Below, piece by piece: positions 20,901 to 32,974 of a DNA stretch of 64,000 nt (position 1 is its first letter; the number at the start of each line of letters is the position of its first letter). This stretch comes from Paracyclopina nana (Eukaryota > Arthropoda > Copepoda > Cyclopoida > Cyclopettidae): the NCBI GenBank assembly GCA_019096065.1, contig JAGUCH010000001.1, forward strand, positions 2,542,001-2,606,000, read 5' to 3'. The notes beneath the pieces are model-generated. The model ran no database searches and was not told where the DNA came from. It saw nothing but the letters and a program-made list of their open reading frames with translations. Both the position numbers and the translations under genes were made by a program.

Positions 20901-23900
20901 TCCAAAGCTCAGTGGCTAGTGTATTGGAATGCTGGTCTAACTGTCTCAGGTTCAAATCTAGGATGATCTCTTTTTACTAACTTTATTCGAATTTGGAATA
21001 TGAGGGGCATTAAATTACTTAAAATCCCTCAAATTTGATTCCAGGGCCGTTAAGTATTTAATATCCCCCCAAATTTCTTAGAAAGAACGGTTTTATAAAA
21101 GAGTCGGATCGGTAAACTGAATTATAACACGAGGAATTGTATTACAGTATACAAAACAAATAAGTCTATTGAAAGTTATAAGCATATGTATACCAATTGA
21201 GTCATGAGAAACGGTATGCGCTGGCTGCACTGTCGCACTAAATAAACCGGCCAAATTGGCCATAGCGCTTACCCGGTTTTGATGACTCAATCGGTATCAG
21301 ATTTTTCAAATTTGTGTATTTGGGCTGTAGGTTCTTGGATTACTTTATTCAAGATCAGACAATTCTATTTAAAGAACTGTCTCATCTGTGGGTTAATTTT
21401 CTTTCAGAGTTCTTTGCAAGCAGCTTTTGACTTGAGTTTGATTTCTTGATCCTTGTTTCCCTTTTACAAAATTAGATAACTTTAATCAAGATAATTTTAA
21501 AATAGAAATGTCTCATCTATCTCAGAATGCATGATCCTATTTTGAAACTATAGCATGTAAAACAAAAGAAAAATATCCTGTCAAAAATTAGTATAGGTTT
21601 TTATAAAAAGTGGGTTAATTTTTATAAAACAGTCATGGAATGAATGTTTTATATGCTGCAACATGATTTCCATGTGCTATAATTCAGTTTACCAGTCCAA
21701 CTCAGCTATTGTATGTCAGAGTTCTTTCTAAGCATTTTGGGGGATATCAAATACTTTATTGCCCAGGATTTAATTTTAAGGGATGCCCCTCATATTCCAT
21801 GGAACTAATCAAATTCAAAGAATTTGTAAAAAAATGTTGGTACAACCTAGGTTTGAATCTGAGACAGTTGTATTAAGAAACAGAGGCTCAACCCACTGAG
21901 TAATGGAAACTCCAAGAAGTCATGCAGTTGCTATTTTAAGGCTATTTTACCATTATTTAAACAAGATGATGAAATAAGATAAAAATCAAGGCATGACTGG
22001 GATTCAAACCTCAGATGACTGAATCTAGAATCCAATGCTTGAACCACCAAGCTAATGGAAAACCTGCAAGACATGCTTTCAAGAGTCCATTTCATAGTAA
22101 AGAACCACAGGTTCCTAGCTTGCATGCGCCAAATGCTATTAGCAAGTGAGAATCCATGACATGTAGCACCTAACAATCAGCATTTTTGAGGGTAGTACAA
22201 TAACTTCATCAAAGCACTCAAAACTTGTATTACAGAATTTAAAAATGCATATACTGTGCAAGGGGACATGAAATAGGGCTGTAAAAAAGTTGACCTCGGC
22301 TTTTTAAAAAGGGAAAGTACTCATAAAATTGCAGCCCTAATAATACAGCTTAAGATGTGTTTTTCCATTTAAAAATGCTCTCTCAGCTCTTTAACAGCCC
22401 TACTTATGTTCTCTAGCTTGATTTAAGCATACACTAGTCTTGCTAGCACTATTTTTATTTTTAGTGATTCCAGCTAATATTTGGACACATTGCTATTTCA
22501 GGAAATGTCAGAAACCGAGTCTGTTTCATCTTTCTTTAAAAAGAAGAAGCCCAAGAAAGTCAATACTGTTGACTTTGATGAATTATTTGCCAGAGGACAT
22601 GCCATGAGTGCTCAGATTGAACAAACTATATCACAACCATTAAGTAATGATGGATATGGTCTCCGTGCTGAAGTCATTGGACCTACCATTCACCCTAACC
22701 AAAATGATCCAAGCTCAACTCCATTTGAAGTGTATAGTAAAGATGAAGCTTTTAAGAAAAGCCAAAAAGCAGCAGGAATAGGGTATGCAGAAAAAGTGCA
22801 ATCATACCTGACTGACCAGCAGTCAACAAAAGGAAATCCTTTCAAGTCATTGGAGCAAGAGCAGCATAATCAAGCTAATGAAGTTTCAGATGCTACTCAG
22901 GAAATGAGACTATCTTCTGCCAATGAAGGTTCAAATATCCAACAGTTTATTCAGCCATCTCAATCACAACCTGAAAGCCCTAAGGCTCATGGCTCCCAAG
23001 CCTTTTCAAAAGGCTCTGGAAGGACCAATATGAGTCCTGTACCTCAGAGTGTGTCACCTACACCAAGTGGTATCAGGGCAAAAAAGCAAATGACACCTCA
23101 AGAATTCCTCAGTAGAATTCAAGAATTTGTGCAAAAGGCTGAAATGGACAGTGGCTATTCACAACCAGTGTGGCCAGCAGTTGTTCAGTCTCCAAATGAT
23201 ATGCCCCCCATTAAGCTGCACTCTAACTCATCTTGTCTTCCGTCATCAAGAAAAACCTCAAATGAAAATTACAATTTGAATGCTCCATTGATTGAAACTA
23301 GTACAGGCTTACAATCCCATGACAATCAGTTAGTCAACCATAAAGCAGAACCACCCAAGTCACCATCTAAAATGTCTTCACATGAACATGACAATCAGTA
23401 CTTCTTCAACAAACATTTCAGCCTTTCACCTCCAAATATTATTGCTCCTGATGATGTGCCAATAATTCGCCGTAAGAACTCATATTCTACTGCTGGAAAC
23501 CCACCACTTCTTCCTGAGCACCCAGAAAATGTTTCATTTCCCACTGAGACTTCACCTAGGCTTGCTCCACCTGGCTATGCTCCAAAGCCTAGAGACCATT
23601 CTCCATTTAGACCCCAAGAGCCTTCAGTTTTTGATGCTGCCCTTGGTCGGCCAATGAGCAAAGCTCATGAAGATTCACATCAAATGTATCAACAACAAGA
23701 CCACTCAATCTCTCGGCCTTACAAAGGACAACAAATGAAAGTTGCACCTTCACCAGGAAAATCATACTTGGACAAACCTTCCTTCTCACCTGACCCATTT
23801 GGTGACACTGTTGAAATGGATGCTCCACCTTCTGCAAATGTTGCAGCTGCTGCTACATCAACAATTTTGACAAAATTGAGGCAACAGGCAAATCAATATA

Positions 23901-24929
23901 AGCAGCCTCCTGAGAATATCAGTTTAAGTCATGATTATTTACCAGCTCCTTCACACTATGACCAATTTGGATTAGCTCCTGTGCCTTCTCCTAGAAGGGG
24001 AAGATCTCCAGCTCACTTGCCTCCATTGGCAATTCCAGCTGACAGGCACATACCAAACCAACTAAAACCTGATCCCTTGACAGGACATGAAAATTCCTTT
24101 AGACAATCTCAGAGCCTTATACCAGCATATACTGATGATTATGTCCCATCAATCCAAGAAACTGACTTGTACCGCAAACTCCAGATTGGTATTGACAAGT
24201 TGATGCAGTCAGATAGGTTTCGTGAACTAGCAGCAAGATCAGAAGCCAGATTGAATGCTGACCCTAGTTTGTACTCAGATCCCTCCAGTTATAGCCATCA
24301 CTTGGGTAGAGCTGAATTTGGGGTCCTGAAGAAAAAAACTGGTAGCATGCAAGCAATTGGAAATCCAATGTCAGGAGGTGAGAAAGGAGCAAGCTATAGA
24401 GCAAGAGACTTTAGCAATGAGCGGCCCGCTTCAGCTATGGCAAAAATTAGTGGTGGTGGAAGAAGATCCACCTTTTCCTCTCATCAGGCCTCTAGAGATA
24501 GCAGCTTAGGCAGACATGACTACTCAAGGCAAGAAAAAAATTACATTTAGAAATATCTGGTATTACAATATTTTCTTGACTGTGCAGAGTCAGCTCCAAC
24601 TCAAATATTCCTGACTTGGAGACCCAAGATGCAGGAATCATTATGCGACCTTCAACATCAGGACTCAAAGGTCAAAATCTTCATCATTCTTCTTCACAAG
24701 CAATCAATATTGAGCCCCATCCTGAAGTAATTGAGAAAAAGAAGGAGGTACTGCAAGATCTAGCAGTGCAAAAGCAAGCCGTGAAAGAGGCAAAAGGTTT
24801 TCCTGAGGGGCAAAAGGATCATTTATCAGTAATATTAGTCTTTCTTTTCTTTTTGCAGTCTGGGTCCAAGTCCTACTTCTCTTCATTCTTTGCCTCTGTG
24901 TTCTCGTGTACCTCCAGGCAGAGGGTTGA
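14912..24929 (+). CDS. Large coiled-coil, Ser/Arg-repeat protein with C-terminal membrane anchor
   Basis: Exons 14912-14918, 15538-20159, 22502-24528, 24588-24796 and 24859-24929 give about 2311 aa. Residues about 90-230 form a well-ordered helical region (SFEEALALLHKLEKQL...), perhaps spectrin-like. Residues about 350-580 are a highly charged Lys/Glu/Ala coiled coil. Between about 745 and 1240 lie some twelve copies of an S-R-T-S-S-R-D-R-type motif, likely phosphorylation sites. The second long exon is Pro/Ser/Gln-rich and probably disordered. The last 23 residues (core VWVQVLLLFILCLCVLVYLQ) form one membrane helix with only a few residues after it, so this looks tail-anchored in the ER or nuclear membrane. 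Intron 3 starts with GC (AG/GCAAGA). A shorter form stopping at 20207 would result if the donor at 20160 is skipped. The family was not recognised. Confidence 0.72.
20753..20825 (+). repeat. tRNA-like (SINE-type) module 1, left arm
   Basis: An A-box-like TGGCACAGTGGTTAGAGC and a B-box-like GGGTTCAAACCCC are spaced as in tRNA genes. Acceptor and D stems do not pair properly, so this is a tRNA-derived repeat and not a working tRNA gene. Confidence 0.6.
20898..20972 (+). repeat. tRNA-like (SINE-type) module 2, left arm
   Basis: AGCTCAGTGGCTAG (A-box-like) and AGGTTCAAATCTAGG (B-box-like) lie about 35 nt apart. The inverted partner lies at 21840-21906. Confidence 0.6.
21840..21906 (-). repeat. 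tRNA-like (SINE-type) module 2, right arm
   Basis: On the minus strand it reads GTTTCCATTACTCAGTGGG, then CTGTCTCAGATTCAAACC, the inverted homologue of module 2 of the left arm. Confidence 0.6.
21988..22066 (-). repeat. tRNA-like (SINE-type) module 1, right arm
   Basis: On the minus strand it reads CATTAGCTTGGTGGTTCAAG, then GAGGTTTGAATCCCAG, the inverted homologue of module 1 of the left arm. Confidence 0.6.
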
Positions 24930-25138
24930 TGAGTGACCACGTTTTTGAATGAGAGTGAAACTTAACAGCCATTGGTAAATAGAACTTTAGATTGCATGCA
25001 TTGAGTGAATGTAAAATATGTAATTTTGTTCATTTTTTTTCAGAAAAACATGCTAAAACCCTTGTTTTGTCCATTGTCAAATCAATTAGATTAGATAAGA
25101 TGTTTGTCACATTCCCAAACTATTGCTCACACTTTTGG

Positions 25139-25144
25139 AATAAA
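25139..25144 (+). terminator. Poly(A) signal AATAAA
   Basis: A canonical hexamer about 210 nt after the stop of the large gene and just before the convergent lipase gene begins. Confidence 0.45.
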
Positions 25145-25185
25145 AAGCAAACTAAAACATGACTTCAAAATGCATGGTGTAATTT

Positions 25186-26631
25186 TTAGTTTTTGTATTT
25201 GTAATTGTGACCTTTCATCATGTCTAAAATTTTATAGTATACTAGTTTATGAGCATCAATTGCAATGGAAAAGTCAAGATGAGTAAAGCCCTCAAAGTCA
25301 ACAACTTTCAGTAAGGAGACATTTGGCAGAGCCTTTGCTAGTTGTTCTCCTCCTTCCACTGTGGCGAGATCATCTTTGTCACCCAAGAAAAGTGCAGTGG
25401 GAACTTTGACATTTGCCAAGTCATAGAGTGGAGGCACTGGTTGACCATATTGTTCTTGATTATCTTCTGCATTCCCAAAGTCATACTTTCTGAACTCATT
25501 TTCAAGTAAATGCAGCTGTGCATAATGAACAAAAGGTCTAGTTGAGCTACCAGCAGGAATATTATCCAAGTACACAGGGATCATGGTCCTACAAGACATA
25601 AGAATAAAATATGTTCAATTTCAAGTAGATAAATTCATGCACATATTCAATTGAGCTTCATTAATGCCGCTCAGAACAAAGATTATGTTCTCACAAAGCT
25701 CTCCATGTCACACAATATTGCAGAAAAAATGAGCTATCCCAGATATAATGTCAGTGTGGGGCAAGAACTCATGAAATCCAAAGAGATGGTAGATTATTTC
25801 AATGTTGTTGGCCCAATCTGCAATTTGGAAAATGGGATTCCAAGCACTTGTCATGAAAACTGCTGGCCCCATTAAATATGCATCAATAATTTTTTCATTG
25901 TACTCTGGTCTCTCAGCAAGCAGAACCTAATGAATTGTATGAGTAAAAAACATTATGAAATGAGTTGTCTAATGTATTGGTACAATGTATTGAGTTGCTC
26001 CCATTGAGTGACCAACAAAGTGCAGCTTTTCTTGGCCAGTTTGCTCTAAAATGTAATCAATCTCTGCAGGATAATCTTTTGCACCTGAGTCATCAAAGCC
26101 AAAATCCCAAAATTCTTTACATGTGGAGCATGACTCTAAAGAAACATGGTTTCTTGAATATGTATTTCCTCTAGTATTTCCCATCCAAACATCATAGCCT
26201 ATTTTAATTCCTGTGATATTTTGATGAATTTAATTTAATACCTAACTCTCTTTACCTGCATCGGCCAGTATGTATCCAATTGACTTATCAGGGGGCCCAA
26301 AAACAAACTCTGCACTGCTGCATGTCAAGCAATGCCCCATAAAAACAACAGGCTTTGATGAGTTACCTGAAGTGTTGGTTCTACCTCGAGGAATTCTGTG
26401 AAGACCCAAAATGTACCCATCTTCAGTGGTAACATAGTGCTCTTCAACTTTGTAGCCCCAAAAATTAATCAACTCAGGCTTAAAATTCTAAGTGGCTGAT
26501 CAGTTTATGCATAATTTTAAAAGACTCACCACATTCATGATTGGATTATCTTCATTATGATTGCCATATTTGTGGCCATAAGCAATGGCCATTTGAAACA
26601 AAGAAAATGCCAAAAAGATTGTTGTGTTCAT
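25186..26631 (-). pseudogene. Acid lipase copy 1, in-frame stop in exon 4
   Basis: Exons 26631-26530, 26478-26256, 26198-25984, 25926-25643 and 25588-25186. It has the architecture of gastric/lysosomal acid lipases: signal peptide (MNTTIFLAFSLFQMAIAYG), alpha/beta-hydrolase-associated region ([25 protein letters not shown]), nucleophile elbow GHSMG, acid residue in LGDKDDLA and histidine in GFTHLDF. Compared with copy 2, exon 4 lacks 9 nt and has a TGA at 25710-25708. The stop falls near residue 252, before the catalytic Asp and His. The oxyanion motif is also changed (GHCL instead of GHGL). All splice sites look intact. It is either a young pseudogene or a null allele or sequencing error. 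Introns are nearly identical to copy 2, so the duplication is recent. Confidence 0.8.
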
Positions 26632-27740
26632 TATTGTAGAACTAGCTCTATTAATCATAATAGGTAATATTTTCTGTTTGCTCAGCTGCAATAATTTCAA
26701 GATAAATTAAGCATGAAGGTGCCTATTGCCTATCGGAGCCCCACTTAGGACACACCATCATATTTCAAAAATGTTTTATTCCAGTCAACATGAGTCTAAA
26801 GGACTTGTTAATCCATATTTTTTTTTAAGGAGGAAAAGTATCTTTTGAGCTTTGATTATTTTCCCAAACAATACATTAATATTAACTCTTACAAAAAGCT
26901 GGGCTAACTACAGATGGGGTATACTGGTCAAATGCTAATTGGTAAAAGGTTATTTGTTGTTAGGCTAATTGGAAGGCTAATTGGCCTAAGACAAAATTGG
27001 TAAAAGGCCATATAACAAAAAGACCAGTAACATATTTTTCAGATCTAATTTTAATGCAAGAAAATCAAGTGTATTTGCTGTCTTGTTTCGAGATGTACCC
27101 AATTATATCATTGACTGACTCAGCTCTACTTGGAGCTTGATCTATGAAGTCCATCACAAATGAGCACTATTGATTTCTCTTTTGGTATGACAAATTACAA
27201 TACATGATTACTGCATTGTTACCCCTAGTTGACATAGTACCACCGTGAGATTTTCTTGTGGGACATATATAGACAGTCCCTGAGATTTCTGTACACTTTG
27301 AAAACAAAAGTTTGTGTTAAAACTTCTGGAAATAGTAGACACAACACACTAGGCCATGGAGGCTTCATTTTGTCCTTTTGGGCCAAAATCGGAAATCTTT
27401 TTTTCAACTTTTTTTGCTTCAACACTTAGTTTATGGTCCAACTCATCCAAATTCACTCAGCAGAGACATACGAACTCAGTTCAGCTGATCATTGATGATG
27501 GTTAGTTATGGCTAACAGTCAGAGTCAGTCCCAAGAGTTGATCCAAGTACTGGTCACCAGTAGGACCAGGTAAACTCCATAGCATGCATAGTACCTAAAT
27601 ATTTTGCAGGAATAAGCAAGTGTGTCTAAAAACTTTGTTACTCCACCATTTGCACTATGCCCTGCACAATTTTTAAAATAGCTAAGAAAAATGATTGACC
27701 CAAAAGACTTGAGTTGATTGCATTCCTGCTTTATTAGAGG
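26632..27740. other. Intergenic between lipases 1 and 2
   Basis: AT-rich. Near 26940-27030 there are short repeated words (AATTGGTAAAAGG, GGCTAATTGG) that look like a decayed repeat. No gene seen. Confidence 0.5.
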
Positions 27741-29276
27741 TTACTTTTCCTTATCACTAGCTTTCATCATTTCCAATATGATGCTGTACACAAGTTTATT
27801 GGCATCTATTGCAATAGAAAAGTCTTTATGAGTAAAGCCCTCATAGTCAACAACTTTCAGTAAGGAGACATTTGGCAGAGCCTTTGCTAGTTGTTCTCCT
27901 CCTTCCACTGTGGCGAGATCATCTTTGTCACCCAAGAAAAGTGCAGTGGGAACTTTGACATTTGCCAAGTCATAGAGTGGAGGCACTGGTTGACCATATC
28001 GTTCTTGATTATCTTCTGCATTCCCAAAGTCATACTTTCTGAACACATTTTCAAGTAAATGCAGCTGTGCATAATGAACAAAAGGTCTAGTTGAGCTACC
28101 AGCAGGAATATTATCCAAATACACAGGGATCATGGTCCTACAAGACATAAGAATAAGATATGTTCAATTTCAAGTAGATAAATTCATGCACATATTCAAT
28201 TGAGCTTCATTGATGCCACTCAGAACAAAGATTATGTTCTCACAAAGCTCTCCAACCACCGGATGATCAATAACATTGCAGAAAAAATGAGCTATCCCAG
28301 ATATAATGTCAGTGTGGGGCAAGAACTCATGAAATCCAAAGAGATGGTAGATTATTTCAATGTTGTTGGCCCAATCTGCAATTTGGAAAATGGGATTCCA
28401 AGCACTTGTCATGAAAACTGCTGGCCCCATTAAATATGCATCAATAATTTTTTCATTGTACTCTGGTCTCTCAGCAAGCAGAACCTAATAAATAGTATGG
28501 GTAAAAAACATTATGAAATGAGTTGTCTAATGTATTGTACAATGTATTGAGTTGCTCCCATTGAGTGACCAACAAAGTGCAGCTTTTCTTGGCCAGTTTG
28601 CTCTAAAATGTAATCAATCTCTGCAGGATAATCTTTTGCACCTGTGTCATCAAAGCCAAAATCCCAGAATTCATTGCATGTGGAGCATGACTCTAAAGAA
28701 ACATGATTTCTTGAATATGTATTTCCTCTAGTATTCCCCATCCATACATCATATCCTAAAGATAAATAAAAAGTTTTCAAATTGATAAAATTATCAACAT
28801 CAAAGCTTACCTGCATCAGCCAGTATGTATCCAATTGACTTATCAGGGGGCCCAAACACATACTCTGCACTGCTACAAGTTAACCCATGCCCCATAAATA
28901 CAACAGGTCGAGCTGAATAGCTTGATTTATCAATTGAATTTTTATTTTTGCCATGAGGAATTCTGTGAAGACCCAGAATGTACCCATCTTCAGTGGTAAC
29001 ATAGTGCTCTTCCACTTCATAGCCCCAATAGCGAATCAGCTCAGGCTACAAGCATTTAGATTAAGCATAACAGCTCCTGAAGTGTGTCGCAGTAAATTGC
29101 AGGTAACAAGAAATAACCAACTTTGTAAAAAGAAGCGCAACGGTTTTGCTTGATGAATTATTATCTGAGTGACTCACTGAGTTCATGACGGGAATATCCC
29201 GGTGGAGATGTTGGTGATTCAGCCCATTAGCCAAGTGCACGGAAAAAGCGAGCAGAACAATCGCCGCGTTCTTCAT
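27741..29276 (-). CDS. Secreted acid lipase copy 2 (gastric/lysosomal lipase family)
   Basis: Exons 29276-29178, 29045-28811, 28755-28541, 28484-28192 and 28137-27741 give 412 aa, a normal length for the family. It has a signal peptide (MKNAAIVLLAFSVHLANG), the lipase-associated N-terminal region ([25 protein letters not shown]), the oxyanion GHGL, nucleophile GHSMG in exon 3, catalytic Asp in LGDKDDLA and His in GFTHKDF. It should hydrolyse triacylglycerol or cholesteryl esters in the gut lumen or lysosome. Exon phases match copies 1 and 3. Its ATG lies only 59 nt after the stop of copy 3. Confidence 0.93.
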
Positions 29277-29335
29277 ACTTTGATCTCTCACAATTAAGTA
29301 ATTCTCGTAAGACGTAATTTTTATTTGCTCAAGTA

Positions 29336-30799
29336 TCACGATATCTCGAGGCTGTTATCCATCATAGCTACAATTTTGGCGTATAAAGCTGAATCTGCGT
29401 CTATTGCAATTGCAAAGTCCAAATGAGTGAACCCATCTATAGGCACAACCTCATAATGTACCACATTGGGCAGTCGTTCGAGTAGGTGCTCAATATCATT
29501 CATATCAGCCAAATAATCCTTGTTTCCAGACCAAATTGCTAGTGGGGTCTTGATGTTTTCCAAAGTGTATTCTGGTGGCTTGGGCAGTCCATAATGCTGC
29601 AGATTGACTTGCTCATTCCCAAAGTCGTATTTTCTGAACTCATAATCATAGAAGTGAAACTGGGCATACTGCGCAAAAGGCCTAGTTGAAGTTCCTGCGG
29701 GAAGTTGATCCAAATAAATTGGAATCATTGACCTAGTAATTAGAGTTATTTCATCCTTGACATTTTGCTATTCATGAATAATTATCACTCGTTAAATTGG
29801 GCAGGGTTCAGGCCTAAAAATCCAAATGCAATGTTATCGCAGACTTCAATGAGGTCAGGATTTGTGCTGGGATCGCACAGCTGATGACCCAGCCAGGTTA
29901 GAATATCTGGATGAGGCAGAAATTCATAGATACCAAGTAAATGCAGAAGATCTTCAAGAGATCCTGCAATTTCTGCCAGTGTGAAAATCGGATGGTTAGC
30001 CGATGTCATAAAGCCCGCGGGTGCTAGCAAATATCCTTGGATGATCTTGTCGTTGTACTCAGGTTTCTCTGATAACAGGACCTGACGATATTTAGAAACT
30101 ACAATTAGAGGCAAAAAATTCAAGGCAGCGTCAATAAAATACGCATGTTTACCAAATATTGCGTGCATCCCATCGAGTGGCCAACAAAGTGAAGTTTTTC
30201 TTCGCCAGTCACCTGAAGTATGTGGTCAATTACCGCTGAGTAGTCATATACTCCAGAGTCATCAAAGCCAAAGTCCCAAAATTCTCGACAAGAAGGACAT
30301 GGTTCATACATGACGTGATTATGGGAATAAGCATTTCCCCTCGTGTTCCCCATCCAAACATCGTAACCTTTTATTCAATCATGATCAATTTTGGTTCTGT
30401 TGATAATTATGAGATTTTACCAGCATCTGCTAGAATGTAGGCAAGTGATTTCTCGGGAGGTCCAAACGCCCATTGTGAGCTGCTCGAAAGCAGCCCATGT
30501 GCTAGGAAAACTGGGCCTTTTGCTGACTTGCCCTCCTCAGAGATTTCATTGAATTTCCCATGTGGAATTCTATGAACTCCCAGAATGTAGCCATCTTCAG
30601 TCGTGACAGAGTGCTCTTCTACTGGATATCCCCAATATCGAATCAGCTCAGGCTTAAATTAGGAGATCACATTTTTCACCAAAACAAAACGAGAGCAAAT
30701 GTTAAATACCACGGTGTCCAAGACTGGCAATTCTCTTTGGGAAAGTGCAGCCTTGGTGAAAATCACCACGAGAAACAAGAAAACAGCTATATTGGCCAT
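29336..30799 (-). CDS. Secreted acid lipase copy 3 (gastric/lysosomal lipase family)
   Basis: Exons 30799-30710, 30652-30421, 30367-30153, 30081-29789 and 29732-29336 give 408 aa. It has a signal peptide ([20 protein letters not shown]), [27 protein letters not shown], oxyanion AHGLLSSS, nucleophile GHSMG, Asp in SGNKDYLAD and His in GFTHLDF. It is the most diverged of the three, with the same intron positions, so it is the older paralogue. An AATAAA lies in the 59-nt gap to copy 2. Function is as for other acid lipases. Confidence 0.93.
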
Positions 30800-32974
30800 T
30801 TTGATTGTCGTTTTTGCTTATCTAGTGGAACAAATAATCATGAAAGATAATTGAATTATGCGTTTTATTTTACTTTGTAGCGGGGATCATTCAGACGGAG
30901 CTATAACAGCAAAGGCTGAGTTGCGAAATTTAATTAGAAACTTAGATGAGTAATTGCTTTTTTATAATAAAAGCACTGATTAGGGGTCGGGTGCTTTGTA
31001 ATAATGCAATGCCAAGTAATGCTCGCATTTTCACTGAGCCATATTTTTAACCTAAATGCATGAGCCGAATTCTTTAGGACGCATTCCCAAATAAATATTG
31101 CATATTGTTAAGGTGATTTGGAAAGGCCCAACTGAAGCAGAGAGTACATTTTTAGCCCCATAATGCCTACTTTCTAATAAAAGTGAGTCACGCCTTGTCG
31201 AGTTTATGGATTATTTTCTTCTTTCATAACAAGAGGTAGCCAGTAACGATTTTCCCTAGCTAAGGGGCCGACCATGCAAGAGAGTGCTCAAAAGTACAGA
31301 AATAGTGCGGCAAATCGAATATGGAAAATTATATCTGACAAGCCAAGAGACCAATGGGTTGAAGATGACCTTTTTCTACACAAGAAGCTACAAACCACAA
31401 ATTCCAGGTAAATCAGTCATCATGTCATGTTGGAGTAATTTATGTGATTGTCAGTTTGCAAGAAGGCTTTTTGTGAGCTGAATCAGAGAATTTCGTCATT
31501 GATGGATGTGTGAACTTATTTTTCCCACTCCACATGTCAAATGGTCATTGCTAGTTGCAAGTTTTTTCCAAAATTGGTGGTGCAACCTATGATTCTCCCA
31601 CAAAAGTTTCCAATGAAAAAAGGATTTTTGCATCCACTGTGTCTTTTAAAGAGATGAAATCAATTTCAATAAAAAGATTTCACTTCTCGTCATACGACAG
31701 AATTTTTTCTGGATCAAACTGAAAGAAATCTTGTATCCATTTCATGGCTGGTAATTATGTGTAGTGTTGAAAAAAATTGTAAACGAGTTGCAAATGGAGA
31801 AAATTGCCACCTTCGCAAGGAGCTTTTCGCAGAGTTTTTATCGAGAAATTTACAAGACATGTCGAAACGATACAAATAGCTTGTAATCACATACTAGTTG
31901 TGTATTATACGGTTATGACAATTACCGAGTGATTAACGCAAAGATTCTCTTCTACTGCTAGCCTCTGCTGCGGTGAAAAAAGTTAGAGCGAAAAAAAAAA
32001 ACGCTCGTGACGCAATTACGAAGTTCTTTAAAAATAAATTTCTGTAGTCGCGATCTGGATTTTTAAGGCGGCCGGCATGGCAAGCGTAAAAACAGCAAAA
32101 TTAGGTGAAATCCATCCAATAAATTCTGTCACGAGTGTCCGGTAATTAGGAAAGACACATTTGTCGCGAGCAGCAAAATTCCGTAATTGGTATACGACGA
32201 TATGACTTCTTGCACGCATTGGCCTTCATGCAATTCTCGACCAGTTTGTCAAAAAACAATGTATTGATGGCAAAAAATTATTAGTCCTGAAATACAGGAA
32301 ATGTAACTGCAGATGCGGTTTGATAAACACTTCATTTTGCTGATGATGTACAACCAATATTGGGGATATTACCGCGTCGTTACGTACCAATTAAGGCTAG
32401 TTGCATCGCTTGCATATGGTTGAATTATGAATGCTAATTGCTGTGACATATTGGTGAACTTGTCAGGTAAAAATTACCAAATCTACTTACTGCGAATGGC
32501 TGCAATGATATGATGGCCAATTTACCTATCAAACGGCAAAATAATGGTTGACATTTTACAATTGCCCTCTCGTGTTTTGAATCGGTTAACTGCATTTAAG
32601 CTAGTTATAAGCGCAAAGCAAAAATGAGGTTTCACAGCTAATTTTCATTTTTGATAAGAAAAAACCAGGCTTTGAGCTAGTCTCTAAAAATGAGTCACCC
32701 TAGCGAAAACCTCGTTGAGATGGCAAAAAGGGCCTGAAAAATAGTGCATTATCATAAAATGTTCTCAAAGACAGCCCTAATTTCGCAAAAGCATCGTAAG
32801 GGGAAAAGGTACATATTTTTACGCGCGGGATTTTGATCTGGCATATAGCAGATTCCTAGAAGTGCGTGTCGTCTGTACCGGAGCGTCATCACGATCGCAA
32901 TTGTTCGAGAGAAGGCAGAGGATATACACATTCAGTTTATTCCGAATCACCGGTTGCAAAAGAGCCATGACAAC
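30800..32974. other. Intergenic, divergent 5' flanks of lipase 3 and the ABC transporter
   Basis: About 2.2 kb of AT-rich DNA without convincing coding signal. A TCAGTTT initiator-like motif lies at 32932-32938, about 40 nt before the first-exon ATG of the transporter; its use as a start site is only a guess. Confidence 0.5.

Larger units (their letters stand above)
20418..22420. repeat. Imperfect palindrome of about 2 kb filling an intron
   Basis: The left arm (about 20418-21190) matches the reverse complement of the right arm (about 21620-22420) in the same order. The outermost unit of each arm is itself a small palindrome (20418-20595 and about 22262-22420, sharing TTAAAATGGAAAAA-like and AGGGCTG cores). 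Two tRNA-like modules follow, then GGAATATGAGGGGCAT, CTTAGAAAGAAC and GGTAAACTGAATTATA segments. The arms are diverged, with many substitutions and indels, and surround a loop of about 430 nt. The structure sits wholly inside the intron 20160-22501 and would give a long hairpin in the pre-mRNA. Confidence 0.8.

Noticed and set aside
25708..25710. Selenocysteine reading of the TGA in lipase 1
   Set aside because: Acid lipases have no selenocysteine, copy 2 has other codons there, and the neighbouring deletion points to decay.
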